Shown: positions 43,420-54,969 of the stretch, one piece after another
How positions within the stretch are numbered: position 1 is the first letter of the stretch
Layout of the letters: each line of letters opens with the position of its first letter
Assembly (NCBI GenBank): GCA_018292915.2
Contig: JACVVK020000532.1
Span: 22,501-86,500, forward strand
DNA: 64,000 bases
Reading direction: 5' to 3'
Origin: Batillaria attramentaria
Lineage: Eukaryota; Mollusca; Gastropoda; Batillariidae
Notes under the pieces: model-generated
The model's database searches: none
What the model saw: the letters and a program-made list of their open reading frames with translations, nothing else
Told to the model about the DNA's origin: nothing
Made by a program: the position numbers and the translations under genes

Positions 43420-44330
43420 ACAAAACAGATAAAATGGCATGGAATTTGGAGAAACAACTTTATGGTATGGGATCATTGCTCCATGTTTCTTTGTCCGCTT
43501 ATTTTGGGCAGCTTCCTTATGTCTGTATCTCCACTTACTGTCACCACCGATCCATGCTCTGTTCACATCTGCAGATTTTGTTTTCAAGATCAAGCAATTT
43601 GACAACACAATGCGTGAGGTAATGAAGGGAGGTAAGTACACTGTGCATGTGTGCTGAAAATAAACTTCTCACGTGCTTTATCACGCTTCTCGTCGGTCTG
43701 TCGGACACGATCCATCAGAATATCAGCAATGCCATTGTGTATCTGCGTGCGTCCGATGACGTCATCCCTCTGTAGTACAACACCCAGGCCGTTCGCTTTA
43801 AAAGAAACGGATTCATTAGCATCTTCTCCGGTGACTCTTCAAAAGAAACGGAGTTCATACATTAATACCATGAAGGATTGTGTCTTTTTGTGTATAAATA
43901 TGCACTTACTTATAAGCGCAAAATACTTTTCGCTGTCTGCACAAAGGCTTAAAATTCACTCCCACTACAAATTATATTCAACCTGAAAATGAAATCCCAT
44001 TCTGTACTGGCCACATCAAAACAGACAACTCGTTAAAAAAAAGTATGTGCAACACATATAATATTATGTATTACAGCCCATTCACGAAATCGTGATGTGT
44101 AATATATTATATGCTGCAGGCTCACAATAAAGACGTCTCATTTTTCATATCCCAAACTCAAGGGCTGTCCTCAAGCCTACGAACGATTTCTGTGTTTGTT
44201 TTTCTGGCTAACATTTTGTTGGGTTGATCGTACAGCCTTTTGCCGTTATAAGTTTGATCAAATCATGTGTATGATACTGTTTGAAAGTAAAAAAAAAAAA
44301 AAAATCAGCGTGATATAAAGACACACTATT
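43420..44330. repeat. Third partial copy of the large duplicated block
   Basis: Matches about 1.35-2.5 kb and 51.7-52.95 kb. The match resumes at 45.55-45.8 kb, so 44.34-45.55 kb is an insertion in this copy. Confidence 0.85.
43673..43795 (-). CDS. Gene B E4-type ARM-like exon, middle copy
   Basis: 123 bp, acceptor TTTTAAAG, donor GTGAGA, 2 nt in, 1 nt out. NGLGVVLQRDDVIGRTQIHN then GIADILMDRVRQTDEKRDKA. The frame is intact. It is flanked by the same intron sequence as 1552 and 51982, so it came with a third copy of the large block. Confidence 0.75.
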
Positions 44331-44352
44331 TTAAAAAAAAATGGTTACATAC

Positions 44353-44481
44353 AGTTCACAATGAGGTGCCCCGATTACGGAAAATGCATAGAACTACAAG
44401 TTTTAAAGAGCATTTTTTCGGTCGAAATCAACATACAAGTGTGGTGTATTTTCCATAATCAGGGCACCCAGTTGTGAAAAT
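44353..44481. mobile_element. Inverted-repeat element (MITE-like) at the edge of an insertion
   Basis: TTCACAATGAGGTGCCCC then GATTACGGAAAAT at the left and ATTTTCCATAATCAGG then GCACCCAGTTGTGAA at the right are imperfect inverted repeats of about 31 bp, closing a 129-bp hairpin. It lies at the left end of the 1.2-kb segment missing from the paralogues. Confidence 0.7.
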
Positions 44482-45549
44482 CATTTATACCACGTCCACA
44501 CCAGCATTTCCTTGATTTGAAAGCTGACATCGGCATTTCAAGCGGCTGCTTCGAACACGCACGCAATCTATGTACTTTTGTGCACGAGGCTTCTTACATC
44601 CCGTGTTGCATGCACGTAAGAAGTAGTTCCTTCTACAATGACACCGTTGCAGGAAAGCCGGCCATCCAAGCGTTTACCAAGCAGCGAACATCAACAAGAA
44701 CAACACCATCATCAACAACAACAACACAACACGGCAAAATCAACAACAACAAAAACACACAGCCCGTTCAATAGGAAATCTAAGCACAGTCCGTTTAAGG
44801 AAACAGATTCCGTAACCGTAACTTTATGTCATTTTAACAATAACAATAACAATGACCACAACAATAGCGTGCGCGCAACACACTAAACAGCGCAAACTGT
44901 TTGCATCTGAGTGAATAATTTCCGAAATTTATGATAATGTTCCCATGCTGGGTTCAAAATCTGTAAGGTGGGAAGCTGAACTCCTGACGGGTTCTCAACG
45001 TGAGCCGTGTGATGTGATTCAGTGCGAGTGGCGGGCACATTAATTTTGAAGCACTGACACTGATACTAGAGTTGAGGATCTCGGACACTTCTCGCTGCTG
45101 GTGCATGATCGACCCAAGAGTTACAAAATTTAATTTTTAAACCACAAGTCCCCTTCTTCGAAGACAGAAATGGCTGACTGGGTTGCACGCTACCTTCGGA
45201 CGAAGCCACGTTTACTGCGAGGCGTACTTTAGGTACACTGGACAGCGGTCAGCGTTTTCTACGTAGGTGTAGGCCTTCGCTCTTTCGCTGGCGTCTACAC
45301 AGGGATTCGAACCGGTACTGCTTTAGTGACCCGTTCGTTGTAGGCTCGGAACCGACGGCCGTCTGAGACAAATCAAAGTGTGAAGCTTCCATTTTGTCAG
45401 ACGACAGCTGAAACTTTGTGTATTCCTACGTAGCGGTGCATGGGTACTTTTGAGGTACATCGTTAATTCACGTGTGAGTTTTATGGGTACAAAGACCACG
45501 CGTAGTGGATTACGGAATTTTAAACCATGACCTGAAATAGCGGTAGAGT
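44482..45549. other. Rest of the 1.2-kb insertion
   Basis: Contains CAA-rich simple sequence (44690-44760, 44835-44870) and, at 45295-45345, a minus-strand B-box-like GTACCGGTTCGAATCCC. The latter suggests a tRNA-derived element, but no full head was found. No gene. Confidence 0.45.
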
Positions 45550-45959
45550 GGTATAAACCAAATATTGCGTTCCAACACACATACATACATCTCAACTTCA
45601 CAAATGATCAGCTGCTTTGTTTGCTCAGTCTCTTGATCACCATCACAGATTTTACAGAATGACTCGTGAACCGCATTAATTTTGGTCTTCATATGGCATA
45701 CGTGACGTACAGAGTGTAAATAGCCAGTCGATGCACAAAATTAATGCAGGTCATCAAATCATAATGGCGGCGGAACCGGAAGGAGGGTGGCGGGTGAGGT
45801 TTGTCACCGTAAGTTTAATATTTCCAGTAGACATTACACAAGTACACCACACTGACTAAAGTAGCGTGAGTGATATTCAGACAGACAAGAGCGTCATCAT
45901 CGGGCGTCCAGTGTTACGCTAGAAATACACATAGAGTCATTATAGTGTCTTCATAATTC

Positions 45960-46164
45960 TTACTGAACCCTGAACTCCCATGGTCATTGTCAGCATCGTT
46001 ATCGTGGTTGTTAGTATCGTCTAGCACACATTTCTTACCGTGGAGTTCTATTGCCATTGTACTGCCAACCGATAACCAGACGGAGCGGAAAATGTCGTCT
46101 TTAGTGCTTTCTGGTAAATCTTCAGATTTCTGTGACACCAGCCTAAGGAGCAGGGACAGGTAGA
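45960..46164 (-). pseudogene. Gene B Y-type exon, 3' half missing
   Basis: Acceptor TTTTTTACAG is intact and the frame begins YLSLLLRLVSQKSEDLPEST then KDDIFRSVWLS. But the sequence encoding SPDLHNQPRFKLFG and its donor is absent. After GFSKNYEDTIMTLC the frame ends at a TAA at 45914. Compared with 34133-34459, the end was deleted together with the donor. Confidence 0.7.
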
Positions 46165-46633
46165 CTGTAAAAAAAATAATGATGTCGTGTTTTATCAAGA
46201 TAAATACATCTAAAGTACGTTCTCGAATGAAGTAGTGTGAAGGGGTGGGGAAGCACGCTCTAAAACTGCTTAAACGCGTTTTTCCCAAACAGGAGTCGAG
46301 AGAGACTCAGTGAGCGCTAATGAAATCCAGATCACTTTTCATAACTGTAGGAAAACATAAGGTAAGATCTTATTTACATCACTCAAACATAGCAGGCAAC
46401 TTTTTCAGAGACTTTTGACGATTAGGCCGGGTCACCATACACTTTGCTTTTAAGCAGAACAATTCCATGTAGAACAGTTTGCAATCGATCAATGCTTGAC
46501 ATTAACGACCACTAATCGATATGTTGGATTTCGGGCCATACAAGTATCTTCTCTCCTAACAACTCCCGGATTTTCACCGAACCAAAATCACTGTTAAAGC
46601 AAAAAACATGGTGCATGATGTGCGGTTACTGAC

Positions 46634-46736
46634 CGTCAGTGGCATCAGCGTCATCGAGTAGTTTGAGAAGATCCTTGGAAGCCGGCAGCAGACAAAGGGG
46701 AGACACGGGGGACGTGGAGCGTGAGTGTGGCGGGGA
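46634..46736 (-). CDS. Gene B S-type exon
   Basis: 103 bp, standard borders. SPPHSRSTSPVSPLCLLPAS then KDLLKLLDDADATD. This is the frame-intact sister of the broken exon at 34929-35030. Confidence 0.75.
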
Positions 46737-46835
46737 CTGTCAGGAAAATAACAGATCATACTGTCAGCTACACACTGCTGTCCCCAGAAAATACTGTCGT
46801 GCATAAATGTCTCACACACAGATACGCACGCACAC

Positions 46836-46837
<2 letters not shown>

Positions 46838-46877
<40 letters not shown>

Positions 46878-47022
46878 ACTTTACTGAAGAAGGATAATAG
46901 TGATAGAGACAACTGCCGTTTTCCAAGTGGCCGTTGCCTGCACTACAATGATTTAAAAGGAGTATAAAAACCAAAACAAATACATCTACGTTCAAATGAA
47001 AAATGCACGAATGAATCAGCTT

Positions 47023-47118
<96 letters not shown>

Positions 47119-47131
47119 AATCAATCAATCA
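46838..47131. repeat. (GA)n, then (CT)n(CA)n(AATC)n microsatellites
   Basis: GA tract at 46838-46873 and the compound tract at 47023-47131, matching the same places at 35.15 and 35.33-35.64 kb. Confidence 0.95.
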
Positions 47132-47709
47132 ATTAAATTACAATGAAAGAGCAGTAATGCATGTGTAGGTCAAAGCATTGTAAAAGTGGTAGCGTCATAC
47201 TAAATGAATCCTGAAGTACAAGTGTATACACATGAGGAAGTCTGTAGCCACGCCCACTAAATACAACCAATCGTGTGCGGCAACCGCACGCAGCGCACGC
47301 TTTTTCACCTTCTGATCTCCCTGTCACATACTCAGACACGCTTAGCAACAGGTGTGGGCTAGCATATCCGACTAATACGCTCACTTTGATTGGACAGCCT
47401 GACGTGTCAGTCAGGAATTGGTTACATGTCAATTGCTGGAAGCGAATAACTGCAAGCACACATTGGTTTAGGGATCGGAGCATGAGAGCCAGAACTTGAA
47501 CTGAGAGACTTGTTCTAAAGAGGGAGAGTGAAGTGGAGTTTTTGACGGCTGGCGGGAACTAGTGTAAGAACTAGAGAAGGTTAAACTCGTTTTGTATCTA
47601 CATCTATGCTTTGGGGGGCGGGATACTCTGAACTTGAGTTTAATCTAAAAGCAGCAGCAGAGAGAGAGAGAGAGAGGTGCACAAGGGAAAAACAAACAAA
47701 CAAACTTAC

Positions 47710-47819
47710 GTCACTTTCGTCCATTGATGAATCAGATGACTTCTTCCTTTTCCTTATCTTCTCACTGTCCTCATCCTCACTTTCTTGTTGTTCAAACCCT
47801 CCTTGACTGAGAATCACCT
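47710..47819 (-). CDS. Gene B linker exon L
   Basis: 110 bp, acceptor TTTTATCTTAG, donor GTAAGT, 2 nt in, phase 0 out. VILSQGGFEQQESEDEDSEK then IRKRKKSSDSSMDESD. It contains RKRKK, a stronger NLS-like cluster than its sister at 36328 (KKSKE). Confidence 0.8.
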
Positions 47820-48704
47820 CTAAGATAAAATGATTATAATTAAACCGTGTAAACAGCATTATTATCTATCATATTTTTTATACACCTAAATCTTTGTAAT
47901 CTTTGTGATTTTCAGATCGTTTTGAGCTGTTTTCGTGTGTCTATCATCACACCACTTAGACAACTGCACTGACAACACCTCAAATCCTGGCACTGGGCCA
48001 GCTAAAGCGTACTCAGTGACGCAGTGCACACACTGAGCGAAGAGTGTTGTACATGTACCTACAGTCGTAGAATTTCAATGTTCGACCGTTCACACAGTGT
48101 GTAAACAAGATTGTATTGCATTAACAGTTCTACTGACGAATCATCAAGAAAGTATTTCGAGCACACAAGTTTACTCACAAGAGAAACTGTCACAAAACAG
48201 AAGCTGGCTTCGTAAACATAGAAATAGCCAGTTTAACTTTCCTCGGAATACGTGTACTAGTAAAAACAATTCCAGAATATTCGTTCTGTAGAAAACAAAT
48301 TATGGGACACGCGTGAGCACACTGGAGAAAAAAGCAGATCACTGGGGGTCAACTTACTGCCTCATTGTCGTGAATCATAACGTATAGTGACTACACGTGC
48401 AAACACACTGCAAGCACATTGATACAAATAACAAGAACATTTTGGATAACATCAATATACAGCAGTTTCACTAAAACTGAGTAGCCGGGAGAGCGGCACA
48501 TAGCATACGTTGTAACGTTAGAAATAGTCTCCATCTTCTAACCGAACGTTTGTCTGTTTAGTATAGGAACTAAGACGAGAAATCCACCTCGGTCGTGAGT
48601 GACCTGCACACCGTGCTATACAGCAAAAACTATGTGTTTGTTCGGTTTAGTCCAAGGCTGTAATCTCAAACTCAATGTTACAGTCACAACCTACACATAC
48701 GCAC

Positions 48705-48917
48705 CGTAAACTTTGAACCTGGGCTCGGCGTGTAGGTCAGGGGACAGCTTGTTTATGATAGCGCTAACATCGTCATCCCAATCAACCTCCCGACCGATTT
48801 CGGATGCCGGTGCAGTGCCGAACGTCAAACAGGCAGAGCACAGAATGTCCTTTTTAGTGCGTTCTGATAAATCTCCATGTCTATTTGACACCAGCTTCTT
48901 GAGAAGGAGTACATAGT
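48705..48917 (-). CDS. Gene B Y-type ARM-like exon
   Basis: 213 bp, acceptor TTTTTTGCAG, donor GTGCGT. YVLLLKKLVSNRHGDLSERT then KKDILCSACLTFG, middle GREVDWDDDVSAI, end INKLSPDLHAEPRFKVYG. Frame intact, 18 bp shorter in the middle than its sister at 37398. Confidence 0.8.
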
Positions 48918-49280
48918 CTGCAAAAAATAATGTAACAGATATTAACATTGTTATCACGCCCACAGCTGATTGATAATAGACGGAAACTGCATACGCAAGA
49001 TCTATGTGTGACAGCTTTGTCTGCGTCTTCCCCAATCTGATCGGACATACTCTATAAGAAAGTACTTTATCTAATACTAAAACTGTCCCCTCCACCTCTC
49101 GCCAGTCATTTTCGCGAGGAAAATATAGTGTTGGTATGGTGCAGCACCGCGCACACTCGTCTTAGAATTCGTTCAGTTAAGATGGTTCCTTGTCGCTTTA
49201 CACAGAAATACGTAAGTCAGTAACTAAATTTGATAAAAAAAAATTAAAAGAACATCCATACAAATACTAAAGTAACTGAC

Positions 49281-49383
49281 CTTTAGTGGCTTCGGCGTCA
49301 TCGAGTAGTTTCAGAAGATCCTTGGAAGCCGGCAGCAGACAAAGGGGAGACACGGGGGACGTGGAGCGTGAGTGTGGCGGGGA
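49281..49383 (-). CDS. Gene B S-type exon
   Basis: 103 bp, standard borders and phase. SPPHSRSTSPVSPLCLLPAS then KDLLKLLDDAEATK. Almost identical to 46634-46736, while its partner Y and L exons differ more, which hints at gene conversion among S exons. Confidence 0.75.
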
Positions 49384-49481
49384 CTGTCAGGAAAATAACA
49401 GATCATACTGTCAGCCACACTGATGTAATGGTATTACTGAATTAGTAGTAGAGTTATACAACTTGTCGTAGCGCGCGCACA

Positions 49482-49482
49482 G

Positions 49483-49548
<66 letters not shown>
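49482..49548. repeat. (CA)n microsatellite after an L exon donor
   Basis: On the minus strand this GT tract begins 32 bp after the donor at 49580. Confidence 0.95.
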
Positions 49549-49550
<2 letters not shown>

Positions 49551-49580
49551 CCGAACGACCGGCAGAACTGACACTCGTAC

Positions 49581-49684
49581 ATGATTTGCTTCACGTGATG
49601 AGGAAACGTTCCCCTTCCTTTTCCCTCCAGTCTCACTGGCCTCAGCCCCTCGCTGATCAAACTCGCAACTTCTCAGGATCAGTT
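49581..49684 (-). CDS. Gene B linker exon L
   Basis: 104 bp, acceptor TTCTGTTAG or similar, donor GTACGA, 2 nt in, phase 0 out. LILRSCEFDQRGAEASETGG then KRKGNVSSSREANH. Close sister of 38471-38574. Confidence 0.75.
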
Positions 49685-49710
49685 CTAACAGATAAAATAA
49701 CATAATATAT

Positions 49711-49730
49711 CACACACACACACACACACA

Positions 49731-49788
<58 letters not shown>
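49711..49788. repeat. (CA)n microsatellite before an L exon acceptor
   Basis: CA tract with one CC break, on the acceptor side of the L exon. The sister locus at 38.6 kb lacks it. Confidence 0.95.
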
Positions 49789-50385
49789 CATGTAATACTG
49801 GCTCTGCAGCCCTGCATGTAGATTCGTGTATAATCGTGGGTACCGCTGGACGTGTCCGTAAATGAGGTAAATGAGGGGAAAATAGATTGAAAGACTTCTT
49901 CAGTACGGAGTTCATTATTATGGTGTATGACTGACCGAACCTCGGGGCACGATGGATATCATACTTGAAGATCCCATAAAGACGACTAGACTCGCATGGA
50001 ACCAGTCATTAGTTTGAACAATCATGACTTTATTAAATATTTTCGTTAATCTGAAGCCCGCGTACCCGATTTACATAATTATAACTGATCATTTTATGTT
50101 GTAACTTCTTAAAATCTTCTTTGCATTTTCCTTATTTTGTCATTGTGAGTATCATATCGCGTGTAAATACTACTAGTCTACTAATCGAAATTCTAGCATC
50201 CAACTTTTACAACAACTGTTGATGTGTTGAAAATTGGCAGCAACCACTTAGTCTCTTAGCGCCAGCAAACTGATCGTGGTTCTCTTACGTATCGTGTACA
50301 CATCATAATTATGCTGGATAGTTTGAAGATAGTATAGTCAAATTGATTCTTGTAAGTCTAAGACTACACATGCAGTCTTACGTAC

Positions 50386-50610
50386 GGTAAAATTTGAACC
50401 TTGGCCCTTTCTTCAGACCGGGAAACAGAGTGAAGATGATATTCACAGCATCGCCATCAGCGTCTTGGTCTTGCTCATAAAACGAGTCGGGTTCTATTGG
50501 CGGTGAAGCACCATACACTGAACACGCAAAGCAGAGAAGACCTTGGGCCGTACTTTCTGCTAAATGTTCACGTTTCGCTGTCACCAGGTCGTAGAGAAAA
50601 TTCAGGTAGC
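50386..50610 (-). CDS. Gene B Y-type ARM-like exon, first copy
   Basis: 225 bp, acceptor TTTTGCAG, donor GTACGT, 2 nt in, 1 nt out. YLNFLYDLVTAKREHLAEST then AQGLLCFACSVYG, a middle PDSFYEQDQDADGDAV, and end IIFTLFPGLKKGPRFKFY. It directly follows the E4 exon at 51982 in phase. It is the functional sister of the broken exon at 39205. Confidence 0.8.
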
Positions 50611-51242
50611 CTGCAAAACAGTAATGACATCCTAATACTGGAAAACCATTAAAGTATTTTGAATAAGGAGGAAAAAAAGAAGAGACAGAAGAAGATGAAG
50701 ACGAATTTCTCTATAAAGACTTTTAATGCGTGTGGTGGTGTACAGTGGAGACATCAAGGGGGCAAAGATAAACCGTACATTCTTTGACTATAACACGGAG
50801 TAATGTAAGAATCATAGAACACGACTATAAGCATTACTGAGCTCAGCATGCTTACAAGGCAACTATACATATGTGAAGACATGCTGTATAAGTGACGCGC
50901 AACACTATTCTGATGGGTGTTTTTTTCTGTTTGTTTTTGCTTTTTGTTTGTTTGACCATAAGGGTGTTGCCCAAACGGACAATGGGGAAAAGGAGTTTAT
51001 ACAAACAGATTTTATATCCAGTTACCCGTTGAACTGTCACCGGTCACATTCACGTATGGAAACTGGTGATATTACTACTCCTGCTTAATCTTTTCCTGTC
51101 TGTGGGTTGAAGGAATGAGGAAACCAACATCTTGAGTACATGACATGATATTCTTCTATCACACACAGTTGTTTTCACACCAATCAGCCTGACACACTGT
51201 GACATGTACCACTTGAAATACTACACCTGGAGTGAAAACGCC

Positions 51243-51256
51243 AAATACTACTACTT

Positions 51257-51312
<56 letters not shown>

Positions 51313-51322
51313 GCTGCTGCTG

Positions 51323-51366
<44 letters not shown>

Positions 51367-51368
51367 GA
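51243..51368. repeat. (CTA)n trinucleotide tract with GCT interruption
   Basis: CTA repeats with a short CTG core at 51312-51323. It marks the left border of copy 2 of the large block. Confidence 0.95.
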
Positions 51369-51981
51369 TAATAATGTTAATAATAAATACATTTTAATTG
51401 TTGTGACTGCGCCACGACTTCATAGCCTCAAGAAAACAAAAACGTGTCCAGAACAAACCCTGCGTGCGCAAAGAAACTGCATGAAAAGTGTTTTTTACTG
51501 GGGCGTTCATTTAATTTTCTAAAGCGAACTCGCGACCCGAGCATTGAAAGTCCAACGCTCTACCATCCGGCTATCCCGGCGACCTGAACCCACTTGACGT
51601 AAGGACGAATATGAACAGGACTGACACAACAAACGGTCCAACAGAAATATTCTTCAGACAGCAGCCTTCATCTTGTCCTCTGTCTGAAGGATTCTATCAG
51701 AACAATGGTTGCTTGGTTCTGTTTTTTTTTTTTTTTTTTTTTCGGAACAGCTTACTTCGGGCAGCACACAGCTTCTGAAATTCCCATTATTACTGTACGT
51801 TTCCTTATGTCTCTATCTCCACTTACTGTCACCACCGCTCCATCCTCTGTTCACATCTGCAGATTTTTTTTTTTTGTTTTGTTTTTTTGTTTTCAAGATC
51901 AAGCAATTTGACAACACTGTGCGTGAAGTAATGTATGGAGGTAAGTATACTGTACATGTATGATGAAAATAAGCTCCTCAC

Positions 51982-52104
51982 CTGCTTTATCATCCTCGTC
52001 GTCGGTCTGTCGGACACGATCCATCAGAATATCAACAATGCCATTCTGTATCAGCGCGCGTCCGATGACGTCATTCTTCAGTAGTGCTTCACCCAGGCCC
52101 CGCC
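51982..52104 (-). CDS. Gene B exon 4 (E4-type ARM-like exon)
   Basis: 123 bp, acceptor TTTTTAAG, donor GTGAGG. RGLGEALLKNDVIGRALIQN then GIVDILMDRVRQTDDEDDKA. Paralogue of gene A exon 4, with an acidic change near the end (TDDEDDKA versus TDYGRDKA). Confidence 0.8.
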
Positions 52105-53640
52105 CTTAAAAAGAAACGGATTCATCAGCATCTTCTCCGGTGATTCTTGAAAGGAAACGGAGATCATACATTAATATCGTGGAAGATTGTGTCTTTTGTG
52201 TGTAAATACGCACTTATTTATCGGCGCAAAATACTTTTGACTGTTTGCACAATACCTAAAATTTCAACCACTAACTACAAATTATATTCAACCTGAAAAA
52301 TGAAAACCCATTCTGTACAGCCACATCAAAACAGACAATTCATCAGAAAAGAGTACTTGTAACACATAATATTATATGTATTACAGCCCATTCATGAAAA
52401 AGTTATGGGTAATATACTATGTATTGCAGGCTCACAATAAAGACGTCGTATTTTCCAACTGTGGAACTCAAGGGCTGTGCTCAAAGCTACGATCGGTTTC
52501 TCTGTTTGTTTTTCTGTCTAACATTTTGTTGGGTTTGATCGTACAGCCTGCTTCTCGTTATCGGTTTGATCAAATTATGTCTATGGCACTGTTTTAACTC
52601 ATTCAAGACGGGCCGATTTTGCCTCAACCATCCCCTGTAGACAGGCCTTTTCTTCTTCTTTTTTTTTTTTTTTTTTTTTTTGGGGGGGGGGGGGGGTCAC
52701 AAAAATAATATAAGAAAAAATCAAAACAAGATACAGACTTGAAATTTTCAGGACAGTTTACTAACATATTTATGTAGCGATTGCTGAAATTTCCACTTTC
52801 AAACATAAATATCTTTCTTGTTATTTTTGTTGTAAAAAAAATCACGATCCGTATATGCGGCTGTTCGTCCGAAACCGATGTGCGCTGTAGGGCCGCATAT
52901 GCGACTGTTCGTCCGCAAGAGTTAAAGTGAAAAAAAAATCAGCATGATAAAAAGACATACTACTAAAGTAGACTTGCGTTCCAACACACGCACACAAAAA
53001 TCTCAGCTTCACAAAATTAATTATCAACTACTTTGCTTGCTCAGTCTCTTGATCACCATCACAGATTTTACAGAATGACTTGTGAACCGCATTAACTTTG
53101 GTCTTCATATGGAATACGTGACGTACATAGTGTAAATAGCCAGTCGATGCACAAATGCAGGTCATCAGATGATAACAAAGGCGACGTAACAGCAAGCGGT
53201 GTGTGTGTGGAGGGGGGTGGGGGGGTAGCCCTCGAACCCCCACCCCCTCTTTTTTTTAGGGTGGGGTGGGATGAAGGGGGGCAGAATATCAACTAAAATC
53301 ACGTGGACAGGAAGGGAGAAGAAGAAAAAGAAGTAGAAGAAGAAGGAAAAGCTAAAGGTTTGTACGGAAAAACTCCAATATCTTGATTTGCCCTTCGTTT
53401 TGGGGGCACCCCCCCCCCACCACCCTTCCCCCCACCCCCACCCCCGCTCGTTGCTGGGTTTTAGGTCAACCGTGCCCCACCTCGAAATTCCATCTTCCGC
53501 CGCCACTGCATAGCAATAATGTTAAAGTATGTTGTTAGGTTTACATATCATAAGACAGACACTACTGTAATGTGATCTCCGCGTCTGACATCAAAAGCCT
53601 GTCCAATGCAGACAGTCTTACAGTAGAAATACACACGCAC

Positions 53641-53741
53641 ATGTCCGAGCTGCATCACACACGATATTGACGAAGTCTGTTGGTAGTCTGCTGGTCTCCT
53701 CTTCCGTCACGATGTGAGCGAGTGTCAGTGCTGCATACATC
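53641..53741 (-). CDS. Gene B exon 3 (ARM-like repeat exon)
   Basis: 101 bp, acceptor TTCTCTACACAG, donor GTGCGT. MYAALTLAHIVTEEETSRLP then FVNIVCDAART. YAALTLAHIV is closer to the ARM consensus than gene A's EYAAETLGHIV. Confidence 0.75.
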
Positions 53742-53898
53742 CTGTGTAGAGAAGTAATCATGACCAGAACCACTGACTTACGTGGACCAGCAGCACGTCG
53801 TGCGTAAAACACAGACAGAAATGAATCACATTCCCCACTAAATCTTAACGGATCAGTGGTGTAATACCCAACATAAGAGAAAGCATAAGAATGAATCT

Positions 53899-54020
<122 letters not shown>

Positions 54021-54224
54021 CCGAAATCAACCTTAAACGTTTTTTAACCGTATGCATGCTTAAACCAGCATAAAACGCTGTTTGTGAAAACGGAGTTATG
54101 AAGGGAATCATTTAGTTTTACTTATACAGTCTGTGTACGCATGGTTAACACGAGCATCGTTACAAAATCTGAATAATTATATACACAACGAATAAAAATC
54201 ATAGAAAGGATGATCGGGTATTAC

Positions 54225-54370
54225 ATGTTATCGTAGTCAGCAGACGCGAGGTACAACAGCATGACGTCAGTTGTCCCCAGCTGACGAAGCCGCTCTCTGC
54301 CCTTGTCGTCTGACTGGGCGATGTTCACGATGATCCCCAGACAGCGCCACAATAACACGCCCTGTGACTC
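54225..54370 (-). CDS. Gene B exon 2 (ARM-like repeat exon)
   Basis: 146 bp, phase 0 in, 2 nt out, donor GTAATA. LLWRCLGIIVNIAQSDDKG and LRQLGTTDVMLLYLASADYD. Intact. The join to exon 3 makes NM|MYAAL. Confidence 0.8.
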
Positions 54371-54969
54371 CTGTATACACAATGATTATGTTACACAGTG
54401 TGAGTCATTCACTGTGTCTGGTGCAGTGTTGTATTGACTGGGTTGTTATCGTCTGAATGATCAGCACAATGATTCGACCTGTGTCTGACAATGAATAACA
54501 CGTGCTAGCTGTGCATAGAGTCTCAAGAGTTAATGCCAGAAATGGTTCGTTTTTCCAGTGTTCCATATAAATCATGTTTCGCTACTAGTTGTATCACTTT
54601 AATTATATTTTTGGTTTTTGTTGTTTCTTCAGTTTGGTTTGATTTTCATCTGACTTTATCGGATTCGCATTTTACCTACTTTCATTTTGATTTGTTCGTG
54701 CTTATTTATTTTACATTTGTTATGAATGTCATTTTCGGTTAATGTGTTTGATTTATTAATTTTAGTTCAAGTTGTCCTATTCCGTGTTAGACATACCATG
54801 TAAGCCACAAGCATTATTTTAATGACTACAATAAATACATGTAAATGTATTGTTTATCAAAGAGAGAACAAAACCCATGTTTATTCGTAACACACAGCCC
54901 CCTCCACACGATCATGATGTAAACACTGTAGTTATAGAATTCATCACAGACACTGTGAGCTGTACTTAC

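Larger units (their letters stand above)
45830..50850. repeat. Segmental duplication B, copy 2
   Basis: Direct repeat of 33.9-39.64 kb, including the non-coding 47.13-48.6 kb part that matches 35.64-37.3 kb. Confidence 0.85.

Noticed and set aside
51232..51522. Poly-Thr/poly-Val frames at 51.2-51.5 kb
   Set aside because: They are translations of the (CTA)n tract.
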